Below are positions 10,048 through 19,486 of a stretch of DNA of 64,000 nt, piece by piece. The position numbers were made by a program, and so were the translations under genes. Source of the stretch: Ilyomonas sp963790435 (GTDB taxonomy: Bacteria; Bacteroidota; Bacteroidia; Chitinophagales; Chitinophagaceae); contig CAWBOI010000001.1 in the NCBI GenBank assembly GCA_963790435.1, positions 1,550,001 to 1,614,000 of the forward strand. Reading direction: 5' to 3'. Within the stretch, counting starts at the first letter, position 1. Each line of letters starts with the position of its first letter. The notes beneath the pieces were generated by a model, which searched no databases, was not told the DNA's origin, and was given only the letters and a program-made list of their open reading frames with translations.

Positions 10048-10071
10048 GTACGAAGTCCGGAGACTTTGTAC
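10048..10071. repeat. Short palindromic repeat
   Basis: Arms 10048-10057 and 10062-10071 read GTACGAAGTC and GACTTTGTAC around a CGGA loop, giving a 10-bp hairpin with one G-T pair. It lies in the 96-bp gap between the GH43 gene and the GH51 gene. No T-run follows in the direction of transcription, so I call it a repeat and not a terminator. Confidence 0.5.
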
Positions 10072-10082
10072 AGCCGCCATCA

Positions 10083-11075
10083 CTACTTCACGCCTTCTGT
10101 TGTCATAATCAAACGCTTCATTGTACCATCAGGATTGTAGTACAATCTGTCAATGCATACACTTCTTCTAAAGCTGCCGCCAGCTGGATTAACGCCACCG
10201 TTATGATAAATGAAATAATCTTTTCCTTTAAAATTGATAATCGCCTGGTGGTTGGTATTGCTGTTGCCGGCAAGTTCGTTTAGAATGCCTTTGTATTGCC
10301 AGGGACCGGCAATGCTTTTACTCATCGCATATACAATTTTTTCAGGGAAACCGGAAGCATACGACAAGTAATACCAGCTATTTTGTTTGTGTATCCACGG
10401 GGCTTCAGTATAGTTGGGCAAATCAATTTCTTTGATATCGCCATCTATTTCAATCATGTTGTCTTTCAGTTTTGCATAATAGCATTTGCGATTGCCCCAA
10501 AACAAATAAGCTTGCCCGTTATCAATAATCACTGTCGGATCAATATCGTCCCACATCATACCGCTTTGTGCGCTCGTCATTTCGTTAGTGATTAAAGCAG
10601 TACCACGGGCATCTTTAAAAGGGCCGGTTGGAGAGTTGGAAACTGCAACCGCTATGGCTTTGCCGCGGTGTGTGCTATCGTGTTCAACGGCTGCATAGAA
10701 GTAATATTTACTGTTGCGTTCAATCACTTGCGAAGCCCACGCATTGCCCTTTGCCCACCTAAAATCTTTTACATTCAGAGGCGATCCACGCTTTGTCCAG
10801 TGTATCATATCCGGCGATGAAAAACAAAGCCATTCGTTCATTACATAGCCTTCATGCGGAGGTATCGCTTCATCATGCCCGGTGTATAAAAACACAGTAT
10901 CGCCTATCACCAGAGCTGCCGGATCAGCCGTATAAACATCGGTGATGATGGGATTGCCATGTGGCTGTATGGGTTGTGCAGAAATATGGGTAAAAACAAA
11001 TGATAACGTTATGAAGAACATGCACGATAAACGGAGGAAATAAAAAGTGGATGTTATCCTTTTTATCAGATTCAT
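10083..11075 (-). CDS. GH43 family glycosidase (arabinofuranosidase or exo-arabinanase type)
   Basis: Secreted GH43 enzyme of 330 residues with a long hydrophobic signal segment ending at ISAQ. Catalytic candidates are D51 (YTADPAALV), D179 (DDIDPTVII) and E224 (YTEAPWIHK). The architecture is a single propeller without an added binding module. It probably releases arabinose from arabinan or arabinoxylan side chains. It is flanked on both sides by GH51 genes on the same strand and so belongs to the arabinan block. The exact substrate cannot be read from the sequence. Confidence 0.85.
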   Translation of the reverse strand: MNLIKRITSTFYFLRLSCMFFITLSFVFTHISAQPIQPHGNPIITDVYTADPAALVIGDTVFLYTGHDEAIPPHEGYVMNEWLCFSSPDMIHWTKRGSPLNVKDFRWAKGNAWASQVIERNSKYYFYAAVEHDSTHRGKAIAVAVSNSPTGPFKDARGTALITNEMTSAQSGMMWDDIDPTVIIDNGQAYLFWGNRKCYYAKLKDNMIEIDGDIKEIDLPNYTEAPWIHKQNSWYYLSYASGFPEKIVYAMSKSIAGPWQYKGILNELAGNSNTNHQAIINFKGKDYFIYHNGGVNPAGGSFRRSVCIDRLYYNPDGTMKRLIMTTEGVK

Positions 11076-11187
11076 TGTATGGCGTTAACGGATCATTTTT
11101 ATGGCAAAACCAAAGATTGCATAAGCAGTAGTGAATACAAAGCCTGAGACTATGCACTGTATTTCAATCATTATTTTTTTTAACGCT

Positions 11188-11208
11188 GACAGGGTTTGAA
11201 ACCCTGTC
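11188..11208. repeat. Palindrome GACAGGGTTT-G-AAACCCTGTC
   Basis: A perfect 10-bp inverted repeat with a single central base lies 11 bp beyond the stop of the GH51 gene. An A-rich tract (not T) follows on the transcribed strand, so it is a poor intrinsic terminator for that gene. Similar words occur dispersed in many bacterial genomes. Confidence 0.5.
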
Positions 11209-11218
11209 CCTGTTTCTA

Positions 11219-12754
11219 TTATTTCAACTCCAGCACAACAACAGAAAATGGTGGCATTTTCACATTGAGTGTATTGCCTTTTAAAACAGCACCGGTAAAT
11301 GTTTGCGGTTTTATTTTATCAGGATTTTCAAACGTGTTATCGTCCTGCAATTTGGCAGAAGAAAGAATGCGTCCTTTTACATTGCTGTACTTTGCACCAT
11401 CCACATTAATGGTTACAGTTTGAGCCGTTTTTGCATCAATATTTACCAGCGAAACATGCGTTACTCCCAATGAATCTTTGGAGGCTGAACACGACACAGC
11501 AGGCAGGCTTTGACCGTTATAAGTATAATTGTTCGTTTGAACATTTACAGGTAACAGCTTGGCATCCTGATGCACGTTGTACATTTCCATCACATGATAC
11601 GTTGGTGTTAGAATCATCTTTTCTTTATCCGTTAAAATAACAGCCTGCAATACATTGATACATTGTGCAAGACAAGCCATTCTTACTCTGTCGCTATGGT
11701 TATTGAAAATATTGAGCGTAACACCGGCAATCATCGCATCGCGCATGGTGTTTTGCTGGTACAAAAAACCAGGATTGGTGCCGGGTTCAACATCGTACCA
11801 GCCGCCCCATTCATCTACTATCAAAGCCACCCTTTTTTGGGGATCGTATTTGTCCATAATGGCACAGTGTTTAGCTACGAGCGTATCCATAAAAAGAGCG
11901 CGTTTGATAATGTCGAAATATTTAGCTTCTGAAAATTGTGTAGCAGAGCCTTTGTCCTGCCAGTTAACCGAATAATAATGCAACGCAAGTCCGCCGAGTT
12001 GATGCATTGGAATGTTCTTCATCAGCGTTTCTGTCCAGTTGTAATCATCTGAATTGGCGCCGGAAGCAATCTTCATCATATCATTGTTATAATCGGTCAT
12101 AAACACCGTGTATTTGCGATATTCATTCGCATAATACTCAGGCCTCATTTCGCCTCCGCAGCCCCAGGCTTCGTTGCCCACGCCCCAATATTTTACATGC
12201 CAGGGTTTCTCTTGTCCGTTTTGTTTTCTTAAATTACTCATCGGGCTGGTGCCATCAAAGTTTACATATTGCACCCAATCGGAAAGCTCCTGCACAGTGC
12301 CGCTTCCTACATTGCCTGCGAGATAAGGCTCTGCACCCAATTCTTTACACATGTTGAGAAAATCGTGCGTACCGAAACTATTGTCTTCGGTAACACCGCC
12401 CCACCATTTGTTTACCATTGTCGGGCGTTTGTCTTTTGGGCCAATTCCATCTTTCCAATGGTAGGTATCGGCAAAGCAGCCGCCGGGCCAGCGCAGCACC
12501 GGAATTTTGAGTGTGCGCAAAGCAGCAATCACATCGTTACGAACGCCGGCCGTATTGGCTATTTTGCTGGTATCACCAACATAAAAACCACCGTAAATGC
12601 CATGACCTAAATGTTCGGCAAAATGCCCGTAAATGTTGCGGTTGATGGTTTGTTTTACACTATCCGCATGAAGTGTAATAACGGTTGGTTGCCCTTGTAA
12701 CATAACCGAAAATAAAAGAACAGATGAAAATAATAGCAATCGAAAGCATTTCAT
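11219..12754 (-). CDS. GH51 alpha-L-arabinofuranosidase
   Basis: Intact secreted retaining arabinofuranosidase of 511 residues, the normal GH51 length. A signal peptide (MKCFRLLLFSSVLLFSVMLQGQ) precedes the TIM barrel. Key residues are E195 in GVGNEAWGCGG (acid/base) and E315 in VDEWGGWYD (nucleophile), with LRWPGGCFADTYHWKDGIGP as the family signature. A C-terminal beta domain ends in PPFSVVVLELK. It is the most upstream gene of the minus-strand arabinan block. A good Bacteroidota-type promoter lies 46-77 bp upstream of its start. Confidence 0.94.
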   Translation of the reverse strand: MKCFRLLLFSSVLLFSVMLQGQPTVITLHADSVKQTINRNIYGHFAEHLGHGIYGGFYVGDTSKIANTAGVRNDVIAALRTLKIPVLRWPGGCFADTYHWKDGIGPKDKRPTMVNKWWGGVTEDNSFGTHDFLNMCKELGAEPYLAGNVGSGTVQELSDWVQYVNFDGTSPMSNLRKQNGQEKPWHVKYWGVGNEAWGCGGEMRPEYYANEYRKYTVFMTDYNNDMMKIASGANSDDYNWTETLMKNIPMHQLGGLALHYYSVNWQDKGSATQFSEAKYFDIIKRALFMDTLVAKHCAIMDKYDPQKRVALIVDEWGGWYDVEPGTNPGFLYQQNTMRDAMIAGVTLNIFNNHSDRVRMACLAQCINVLQAVILTDKEKMILTPTYHVMEMYNVHQDAKLLPVNVQTNNYTYNGQSLPAVSCSASKDSLGVTHVSLVNIDAKTAQTVTINVDGAKYSNVKGRILSSAKLQDDNTFENPDKIKPQTFTGAVLKGNTLNVKMPPFSVVVLELK

Positions 12755-12799
12755 AAGACATGTTTATTTGTATTGTTAAATGGCTTTTAATAAGGAGCG

Positions 12800-12831
12800 C
12801 TAAAATAAGTGTTGTTTTTACAATTATCAAA
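12800..12831 (-). promoter_or_regulatory. Candidate sigma-ABfr-type promoter for the arabinan block
   Basis: On the minus strand, TTTG (12831-12828) is followed after 20 nt by TATTTTAG (12807-12800). This fits the Bacteroidota consensus of a -33 TTTG and a -7 TAnnTTTG with one mismatch. It would start transcription about 40 bp upstream of the GH51 ATG at 12754. Confidence 0.45.
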
Positions 12832-12943
12832 GATTATTTTTGCTTTCTCTTAAAGATTGCAAAAACAGGTAAAAACAAACTTCGACTTTTATTGTAAGGA
12901 TGAATGATAGAAATTAGCTTACAGCCGCTTACTTTTATCAACT

Positions 12944-13779
12944 ATGAAAATAGATGCACACCAACATTTCTGGAAGTTCGATGCCGTCAACGAGATAGCT
13001 GGATAACCGATGAGATGGCGGTGATTAAAAGAGACTTTTTACCAAACCATTTATTACAGGAGTTGAAACAGGCAGGCATAAATGGATGCGTTGCCGTGCA
13101 GGCAAGTGAAAGCGAAGAAGAGAACGAATTTTTATTATCGCTGGCGGCCGAAAACAGCTTTGTAAAAGGCGTTGTTGGCTGGGTTGATTTTTGTGCTGAT
13201 GATGTAGAAGAACGCTTGCATTTTTATGCGCAAAACCAAACGATGAAAGGTTTTCGGCACATACTGCAAAAAGAAAAGGATCGTGCATTTATGTTGCAAG
13301 AAAAGTTTGCAAAAGGCATCCAAAAATTGCAACGGTTTAACTTCACTTACGACATTTTAATTCATCATGACCAGCTTCCATTCATACCGCAATTTGTTCA
13401 GCAATTCCCTGAACAAAAATTTGTAATTGATCATGTTGCTAAACCCGATATTAAAAAGGGAGACATAAAAAACTGGCAAAAACAAATGCAGGAAGTTGCA
13501 CAGCATCAAAATGTTTGGTGCAAGGTATCGGGCATGATAACAGAAGCCGATTGGAAAGAATGGAAACCGGAACATCTTACGCCTTACTTAGATACGGTTT
13601 GGGAAGCATTCGGCGCGGCCAGATTAATGTTTGGTTCCGACTGGCCAGTGTTGAATGTGGCAGGAAGTTATAACCAATGGACAAACTTGTGCAAAGCTTA
13701 CACAGCTCAATTTTCAGAAGATGAGCAAGCCCGATTTTGGGGCAAAACAGCAACTTTATTTTATAATTTAGAAGCCTAA
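12944..13779 (+). CDS. Amidohydrolase family 2 (L-fuconolactonase-like), one frameshift
   Basis: TIM-barrel metal-dependent hydrolase of about 278 residues, related to lactonases such as L-fuconolactonase (COG3618 type). I start at the ATG at 12944 because it yields MKIDAHQHFWKFD, containing the metal-binding HxH. The frame is lost near 12999; restoring one missing base gives EIAWITDEMAVIKRDF and continues to the stop. Other family marks are KVVGWVD-like VKGVVGWVD, GFRHILQKE, the FVIDHVAKPDI histidine and MFGSDWPVLN with the metal aspartate. The next gene starts 8 bp downstream, implying co-transcription with the dehydrogenase. Substrate is probably a sugar lactone. Confidence 0.82.
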
Positions 13780-13787
13780 AAAAGCAA

Positions 13788-14801
13788 ATGAAAGCATTGG
13801 TTTGCGAATCGCCTGGCAAGTTTGTTTTTACCGAAAAAACAAAGCCTGAATGCGGTGAAAACATGGCAATCATCAAAATAAAAAACATTGGTGTTTGCGG
13901 CACAGATCTTCATGCGTTTGAGGGTACGCAACCTTATTTTTCTTACCCGCGCATTTTAGGTCATGAGCTTTCGGGAGAATTGGTAGAAGCCAATAGGGCT
14001 GCGGGTTTTGTGCAAGGTGAGGCTGTTACATTTATTCCTTATTTCAATTGCGGACATTGCATTGCCTGCCGTAGCGGAAAGCCAAATTGCTGTGTGAACA
14101 TCAATGTATTTGGCGTGCACATTGATGGTGGCATGTGTGAGTATGTTTGCGTACCTTCAGATAAGTTGTTGCACAGCGAAGGTTTGCGTTATGAAGAGTT
14201 AGCTTTAATAGAACCTTTGGCAATTGGTGCACATGCAATACAAAGAAGTGCGTTGCAAAAAGAGGAATGGGTAGTGGTGGTTGGTGCAGGTCCCATTGGT
14301 TTGGCAACGATGGAATTTGCAAAGATTGCCGGAGGCAATATTATTGCGGTTGATGTAAATGAAAACCGTCTTCAGTTCTGTAAACAAAATTTACAGGTTG
14401 AACACATCATCAATGCGGCAAAAGAAAATGCGGTTGAAAGAGTGATGGAAATAACAAATGGTGATGGCGCAACGATAGTAATTGATGCAACCGGCAACCT
14501 CGCTGCCATTAACAACGGCATTCATTATCTATCGCATGGCGGCAGATATGTGCTGGTGGGTTTGCAAAAAGAGGCGTTTTGTTTTTCTCATCCCGAATTT
14601 CACAAACGTGAAGCGGCATTGATGAGCAGCCGCAACGCTTTGCGAAGCGATTTTGAAAGCGTAATAAATAAGGTCAAAAACAAACTTATTCAACCTCAAA
14701 AATACATTACACACCGTGTGATGTTTAATGATGTAATTGCTCAATTTCCAACCTGGTTAAAGCCGGAAGAGGGGGTTGTAAAAGCAATGATAAGCGTGTA
14801 A
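13788..14801 (+). CDS. Zinc-dependent medium-chain alcohol/polyol dehydrogenase
   Basis: MDR-superfamily NAD(P)-dependent dehydrogenase of 337 residues. Catalytic-zinc ligands are C37 (GVCGTD), H59 and E60 (GHELSGE). The structural-zinc lobe is complete with cysteines at about 88, 91, 94 and 102. A Rossmann motif VVVGAGPIGLA lies near 161-171. Similar proteins oxidise sorbitol, threonine or sugar acids. Pairing with the lactonase-like gene suggests an oxidative sugar or sugar-acid route beside the arabinose isomerase route. The exact substrate is unknown. Confidence 0.85.
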   Translation: MKALVCESPGKFVFTEKTKPECGENMAIIKIKNIGVCGTDLHAFEGTQPYFSYPRILGHELSGELVEANRAAGFVQGEAVTFIPYFNCGHCIACRSGKPNCCVNINVFGVHIDGGMCEYVCVPSDKLLHSEGLRYEELALIEPLAIGAHAIQRSALQKEEWVVVVGAGPIGLATMEFAKIAGGNIIAVDVNENRLQFCKQNLQVEHIINAAKENAVERVMEITNGDGATIVIDATGNLAAINNGIHYLSHGGRYVLVGLQKEAFCFSHPEFHKREAALMSSRNALRSDFESVINKVKNKLIQPQKYITHRVMFNDVIAQFPTWLKPEEGVVKAMISV

Positions 14802-14817
14802 TGAAAATGTAATAATT

Positions 14818-14841
14818 AAAAGCAAAATGAAAATGCTTTTT
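14818..14841. terminator. Terminator between convergent genes
   Basis: Arms AAAAGCA (14818-14824) and TGCTTTT (14834-14840) with a 9-nt loop lie in the 43-bp gap between the convergent dehydrogenase and KUP genes. The stem has A and T runs on its two sides and could serve both directions. Confidence 0.5.
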
Positions 14842-14844
14842 CGC

Positions 14845-16821
14845 TTACTCTGTATCTTCCAAACCCGTAAACACACGCTTTAAAGGCACTCCTGAAATAG
14901 GCGAAACAATAAGCGGAAACTTCTCCACTTTTACTACACTTGGGTCTAAACCAAAACCGCGTTCCTCACTCAAACTGATTTCTTTGATGAGGAAATGCAA
15001 TCGCATAACAAGCTTTTCAAAAAAGGGCAATTCATTATCGTTCGATAAATATTTTTCCATCACAATAAATTCAAAATCGCCAACAATGTTGTTGCGTTCC
15101 AGGCTTTCGTAACGGCTGTAAATGTTCACTTCTTTATTCTTTACTAAATCTTCCACCACTTTTCTGAACATGAGTGTTAGTCTTTGTTCTACCCGAAAAC
15201 CGAGACGGAATTCAACACGGATAATGTCGTTGGGAATAATATGGTCAACCACAAACTCGCAGGTGTAAGGGTCGTCCATAATATCAACATGCACAAACCA
15301 ATAAATATCTGCCCGCTTGGGTTTGCGGTTTAAAATAGAGTAGATGATTTTGTGCTCAATTTCACGAGGGTTGTCAGCACTGGTTAAATACACCAAATGT
15401 GTGGCGTATTTCGGAACCGTTTTATCGTTGCTCAATTCCTGAATCATGGGTATGTAATGTTCCAATCGTACAAACTCAATGTAACGGTTGCGAATGCGGC
15501 GGCTTCTGAACCATACATACATAACCACAAATAAAGCTCCTCCCACAAGTAAGGTTACATAACCACCATGCGGAAATTTTTCAAGGTTGGCAATTAAAAA
15601 AGAAACTTCAATGGTTAAATAAACAAGAAGATATAAAAAAACAAGCCCTTTATTTCGTCGTCGTCCAATTAAAAAATTAGCAAATAAAATTGACGTACTG
15701 ATCATACAAAGCGTAATGGCTAAGCCATACGCCGCGCCCATGCGGGCAGAGGTTTGAAAATATATTGTGATGCCCGCACAACCGATAAAAAGAAGGGTAT
15801 TAATGCCTGGAACAAACAACTGACCTCGTTCCTCGGTAGGATAATTGATTTTCATTTTCGGCCACAAATTCAAGCGCAATGCCTCACTCACCAACGTAAA
15901 CGAGCCGCTGATTAACGCCTGGCTGGCAATGATAGCAGCAGCAGTAGCAATGCCAACACCTATGTACAAAAAGTTTGAGGGCATGAGCGAAAAAAACACA
16001 CTTTTAGGAACCGTTTTGCCCGCTACATTGTGAAGCAGCCATGCACCTTGCCCGAAATAATTTAACACCAGACAGGTTTTTACAAACGCCCAGCTATACC
16101 GGATGTTGGCGCGACCCACATGCCCTAAATCGGAGTACAAGGCTTCAGCGCCAGTGGTACATAAAAACACACCGCCCAAAAGCCAAAAGCCGCGGGGATA
16201 TTGCGTTAGTAGTTCAATGCCATAATGAGGAGAGAACGCACGAAGAATAGTCCAGTCATCGCTTAAGTGCATTACGCCCAGCACAGCCAGCATTAAAAAC
16301 CAAAGAAGCATTACCGGACCAAACAACTTACCAATAGATGAGGTGCCAAATTGCTGTAAAAAAAATAGTACCACCAAAAGGCACAATACAATAATAACAA
16401 TGGTGCCTGTTGTAATGTTGGCAAAGCGCGGAATAATTTGCAAACCTTCAATGGCTGAGGTAACTGAAATAGGCGGTGTTATCATGCCATCGGCTAACAG
16501 TGAGGCGCCTCCAATCATAGCAGGAAACACCAGCCATCGCCGTTGCCTTCGTACCAGGGCATACAAACTAAAAATGCCTCCTTCACCTCTGTTATCGGCT
16601 TTTAAGGTTAGAATTACATATTTTACAGTGGTTTGCAGAGTGAGTGTCCAGAAGATACATGACAAAGAACCCAAAATCAACAACTCAAATTGATTTGTTG
16701 TGCTGTGCCCGCTCATAATAGCATCCAACACATAAAGAGGTGAGGTTCCAATGTCTCCGTAGATAATACCCAATGCTACTACTAATCCCGCTACAGTTGC
16801 CTTGCTTGTTTGCTTGCTCAC
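14845..16821 (-). CDS. kup: KUP-family potassium uptake protein
   Basis: Inner-membrane K+/H+ symporter of about 658 residues. The N-terminus AGLVVALGIIYGDIGTSPLYVL is the hallmark of the family, followed by about twelve hydrophobic segments. LKADNRGEGGIFSLYAL and GGASLLADGMITPPISV are conserved pore-region motifs. The C-terminal cytoplasmic part (about 430-658) is a long soluble tail. The start codon is GTG at 16821; no nearby ATG preserves the N-terminal motif. Not obviously linked to its neighbours. Confidence 0.95.
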   Translation of the reverse strand: MSKQTSKATVAGLVVALGIIYGDIGTSPLYVLDAIMSGHSTTNQFELLILGSLSCIFWTLTLQTTVKYVILTLKADNRGEGGIFSLYALVRRQRRWLVFPAMIGGASLLADGMITPPISVTSAIEGLQIIPRFANITTGTIVIIVLCLLVVLFFLQQFGTSSIGKLFGPVMLLWFLMLAVLGVMHLSDDWTILRAFSPHYGIELLTQYPRGFWLLGGVFLCTTGAEALYSDLGHVGRANIRYSWAFVKTCLVLNYFGQGAWLLHNVAGKTVPKSVFFSLMPSNFLYIGVGIATAAAIIASQALISGSFTLVSEALRLNLWPKMKINYPTEERGQLFVPGINTLLFIGCAGITIYFQTSARMGAAYGLAITLCMISTSILFANFLIGRRRNKGLVFLYLLVYLTIEVSFLIANLEKFPHGGYVTLLVGGALFVVMYVWFRSRRIRNRYIEFVRLEHYIPMIQELSNDKTVPKYATHLVYLTSADNPREIEHKIIYSILNRKPKRADIYWFVHVDIMDDPYTCEFVVDHIIPNDIIRVEFRLGFRVEQRLTLMFRKVVEDLVKNKEVNIYSRYESLERNNIVGDFEFIVMEKYLSNDNELPFFEKLVMRLHFLIKEISLSEERGFGLDPSVVKVEKFPLIVSPISGVPLKRVFTGLEDTE

Positions 16822-17038
16822 AAATTAATAGTTATCTTAGAAACAAAGGTATGGGGAAATGAATGTGATTGCATCAAAATTAAACAACCGGAAATGGATG
16901 GTTAATGAACTGATTGTAACAAAAGGAAAGTTTGTTTTTGCACCATTTTATCCTGTTCATTCCCAACGATTTTATAAAGTTTTATACAAGTCTCTTTTTG
17001 AGTGCAACATTCAAATACTTTTATACATCTTCTAAGTT

Positions 17039-19057
17039 ATGTATGTGAAAAGCCTCATTCTAACTGTTTTTGTTTTTGCCCTATTTGGCTCTTCTGCGGT
17101 GAGCCAAACCTGTACTACATTAGGGCAAACACCATCCACAGCTTTTCCGGTTTGCGGCACCACAAAGTTTCAGCAGCAAACTGTTCCGCTTTGCAGCACA
17201 CATACCCTTACTGTACCAGGTTGCACCAATACCACATACATAGATTACAATCCGTTTTGGTATAAGTTTACTTGTTTTCAAGCCGGCACGTTGGGCTTTT
17301 TGGTAACGCCTAATGATCTGGGTGATGATTACGATTGGCAATTGTTCGACATCACAGGACATAACCCTGATGATGTGTTTACCAATAACTCGCTTGTGGT
17401 TACCGGAAACTGGGCAGGCACGTACGGAATAACAGGCGCACGAAACGGTGGCGCCGGTATGATTGAATGTGCCTCCGACCCTGCTGCCAACGAAAACAGC
17501 TTTGCAGCTATGCCTAAACTGATAAAGAGTCATACTTACCTGCTGATGATAAGTCATTACACGCAAACGCAAAGCGGCTACAGTTTATCGTTTTCAGGAG
17601 GCACTGCAAGCATTACCGACACTACCATACCAGCTCTAAAAAGTATTGCTACCAACTGCGAAGGAGATCAAATTATTCTTCGCACCAATAAAAAAATGAA
17701 GTGCTCTTCGCTCGCGCCAGATGGCAGTGATTTTACAATCAATGCAACGGGCGTTACCATTGTATCGGCAGGAGCACCGGGCTGTAGCAGTGGCTTTGAC
17801 ATGGATTCAGTTGTTCTTACGTTAAGCCAGGATTTATTACCCGGCAAATACATCGTTGCAATAAAAGAAGGCACAGACGCAAATACGCTTCTTGATAACT
17901 GCGATAATGCTTTGCAGGCAGGTGCATCACTAACTGTAACTGTCAACCCAAAACAGCCTACGCCTTTCGACAGCATCGCGCCGGTTAGCTGCGCACCACA
18001 AACGATAGAACTCGTTTTTAGCAAACCTATGCAGTGCAATTCCATTGCAGCAGATGGCTCTGATTTTTCAATTACAGGTAATCATCCGGTTGCCATTGCT
18101 TCGGCTTACGGAAGCTGTGCCAATGACGTGAGCAGTTCTATTTTTTTACAATTGTCTCAACCCATTACACTTGCAGGAACCTATACCATCACCACAAAAA
18201 CCGGTACAGATGGGAATACTATTATTGATGAATGCGGACAAATAACACCGGCTAATGAAAGTGTTTCGTTTACGGTAAAAGATACCGTTTCAGCCCTGTT
18301 TACCGCACAGTTGCTATATGGTTGTAAAGAAGATACGGTTGCTGTTTCGCATGATGGTAATAACGGTGTGAATAGCTGGATTTGGACTTTTAGCGATGGT
18401 ATAAAAAGCACAAAAGAAAACAATGATGTGATGTTCAATTCGTATGGCAAAAAGAACATTCAATTGGTTGTAAGCAATGGCTTCTGCAGCGATACAGCTT
18501 CTTCAGTCGTCAATCTCGACAATGATTTAAAAGCTCAATTTATCATGCCTCAAATTGCCTGTCCAAACGATATTGTAACTATTACCGACACCAGCATCGG
18601 CAACATTATTTCATATAACTGGAGTTTTGGAAACGGCACTTTTTATTCTGGAAAAAATCCACCGCAACAGAGGTATTTGCAAGCCAGCAATGCAGTCAAC
18701 TACTCCGTTCAATTAATTGTTGAAAACAACCTGCATTGTACTGATACAACGACGAAAAATTTACAGGTAGTGTACTCTTGTTTTATTGCAGTACCATCGG
18801 CATTTACGCCTAACGGAGATGGCATCAACGATTATTTGTTTCCACTCAATGCGTATAAAGCTGATAACCTCCTATTCACCGTTTACAACCGTTTGGGGCA
18901 AATTGTTTTTCAAACGAAAGACTGGACAAAAAAATGGGATGGACGCTTAAACGGGCAGCCGCAACCCACCGGAACTTATGTGTGGACACTGCAATACACG
19001 CATCACGATACAAAACAATTCTATTCGCTTCACGGCACTACCGTTTTAATAAGATAA
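17039..19057 (+). CDS. Secreted PKD-domain protein with T9SS type B sorting domain
   Basis: Cell-surface or secreted protein of 672 residues with a signal peptide ending SAVSQ. The N-terminal third is a Cys-rich jelly-roll-like domain (about 25-190). Two repeated Ig-like regions (about 195-300 and 310-415) each contain DNC/DECG and a MKCSSLAPDGSDF or MQCNSIAADGSDF motif. PKD-like domains follow at about 420-585. The C-terminus starting VPSAFTPNGDGINDYLFP is a gliding-motility-associated (type B) type IX secretion signal. The partner needed for type B export is not in the window. Function is likely adhesion; unproven. Confidence 0.88.
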   Translation: MYVKSLILTVFVFALFGSSAVSQTCTTLGQTPSTAFPVCGTTKFQQQTVPLCSTHTLTVPGCTNTTYIDYNPFWYKFTCFQAGTLGFLVTPNDLGDDYDWQLFDITGHNPDDVFTNNSLVVTGNWAGTYGITGARNGGAGMIECASDPAANENSFAAMPKLIKSHTYLLMISHYTQTQSGYSLSFSGGTASITDTTIPALKSIATNCEGDQIILRTNKKMKCSSLAPDGSDFTINATGVTIVSAGAPGCSSGFDMDSVVLTLSQDLLPGKYIVAIKEGTDANTLLDNCDNALQAGASLTVTVNPKQPTPFDSIAPVSCAPQTIELVFSKPMQCNSIAADGSDFSITGNHPVAIASAYGSCANDVSSSIFLQLSQPITLAGTYTITTKTGTDGNTIIDECGQITPANESVSFTVKDTVSALFTAQLLYGCKEDTVAVSHDGNNGVNSWIWTFSDGIKSTKENNDVMFNSYGKKNIQLVVSNGFCSDTASSVVNLDNDLKAQFIMPQIACPNDIVTITDTSIGNIISYNWSFGNGTFYSGKNPPQQRYLQASNAVNYSVQLIVENNLHCTDTTTKNLQVVYSCFIAVPSAFTPNGDGINDYLFPLNAYKADNLLFTVYNRLGQIVFQTKDWTKKWDGRLNGQPQPTGTYVWTLQYTHHDTKQFYSLHGTTVLIR

Positions 19058-19073
19058 AAAACAGGCAAAAACA

Positions 19074-19107
19074 AAAGCCGTCCCCACAGTACTGTGGGGA
19101 CGGCTTT
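19074..19107. terminator. Perfect 34-bp palindromic terminator
   Basis: A perfect palindrome with 17-bp arms centred on 19090/19091 (AAAGCCGTCCCCACAGT and its complement) lies 17 bp after the PKD gene and before the convergent acidic-protein gene. It can act in both directions. The dispersed GGCAAAAACAAA word abuts its left edge. Confidence 0.7.
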
Positions 19108-19134
19108 CCATATATTAAATCCTCTTACCATCTG

Positions 19135-19416
19135 CTAAGCCAAATCGTCGTCTTCATCCTCGTCTTCATCGTCATCATCCAGGTCATCAATATCTTCAGT
19201 TACAACATCGTCGTCATCAAAGTCAGCTTCATCTGTATCTAAGTCATCGGTTTCTGCTTCCGAATCATCGGCGAGCACATCATCGTCTTCCTCATCCACA
19301 TCATCATCTTCATCCTCATCTTCGTCATAAGCAGTAATGGTGGGTGCATAATCGGGGTGCGTACCGTAATCAAACCCGTTAAAATAATTTTCCGTTTGCA
19401 GATCGGTAAGTAGCAT
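19135..19416 (-). CDS. Small highly acidic protein of unknown function
   Basis: A 93-residue protein whose first 30 residues are ordinary (MLLTDLQTENYFNGFDYGTH) and whose remainder is almost wholly Asp and Glu with a few V, L, T and A. The D/E tail is encoded by GAT/GAC/GAA repeats, so the DNA is rich in trinucleotide repeats. No signal peptide. Such D/E tails can bind cations, basic proteins or act as a disordered mask. I recognise no family. The real-looking start and stable composition favour a real gene. Confidence 0.6.
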   Translation of the reverse strand: MLLTDLQTENYFNGFDYGTHPDYAPTITAYDEDEDEDDDVDEEDDDVLADDSEAETDDLDTDEADFDDDDVVTEDIDDLDDDDEDEDEDDDLA

Positions 19417-19486
19417 AACAAAGTAATTTTTCTAAAAAACAACAATTACTACGCCAACGTTTGGCACAGCAAATATTTTTATTTTA

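Noticed and set aside
19135..19416. Simple-sequence repeat instead of a gene
   Set aside because: The trinucleotide-like DNA is explained by a D/E-rich protein with a normal N-terminus and a terminator beyond its stop.
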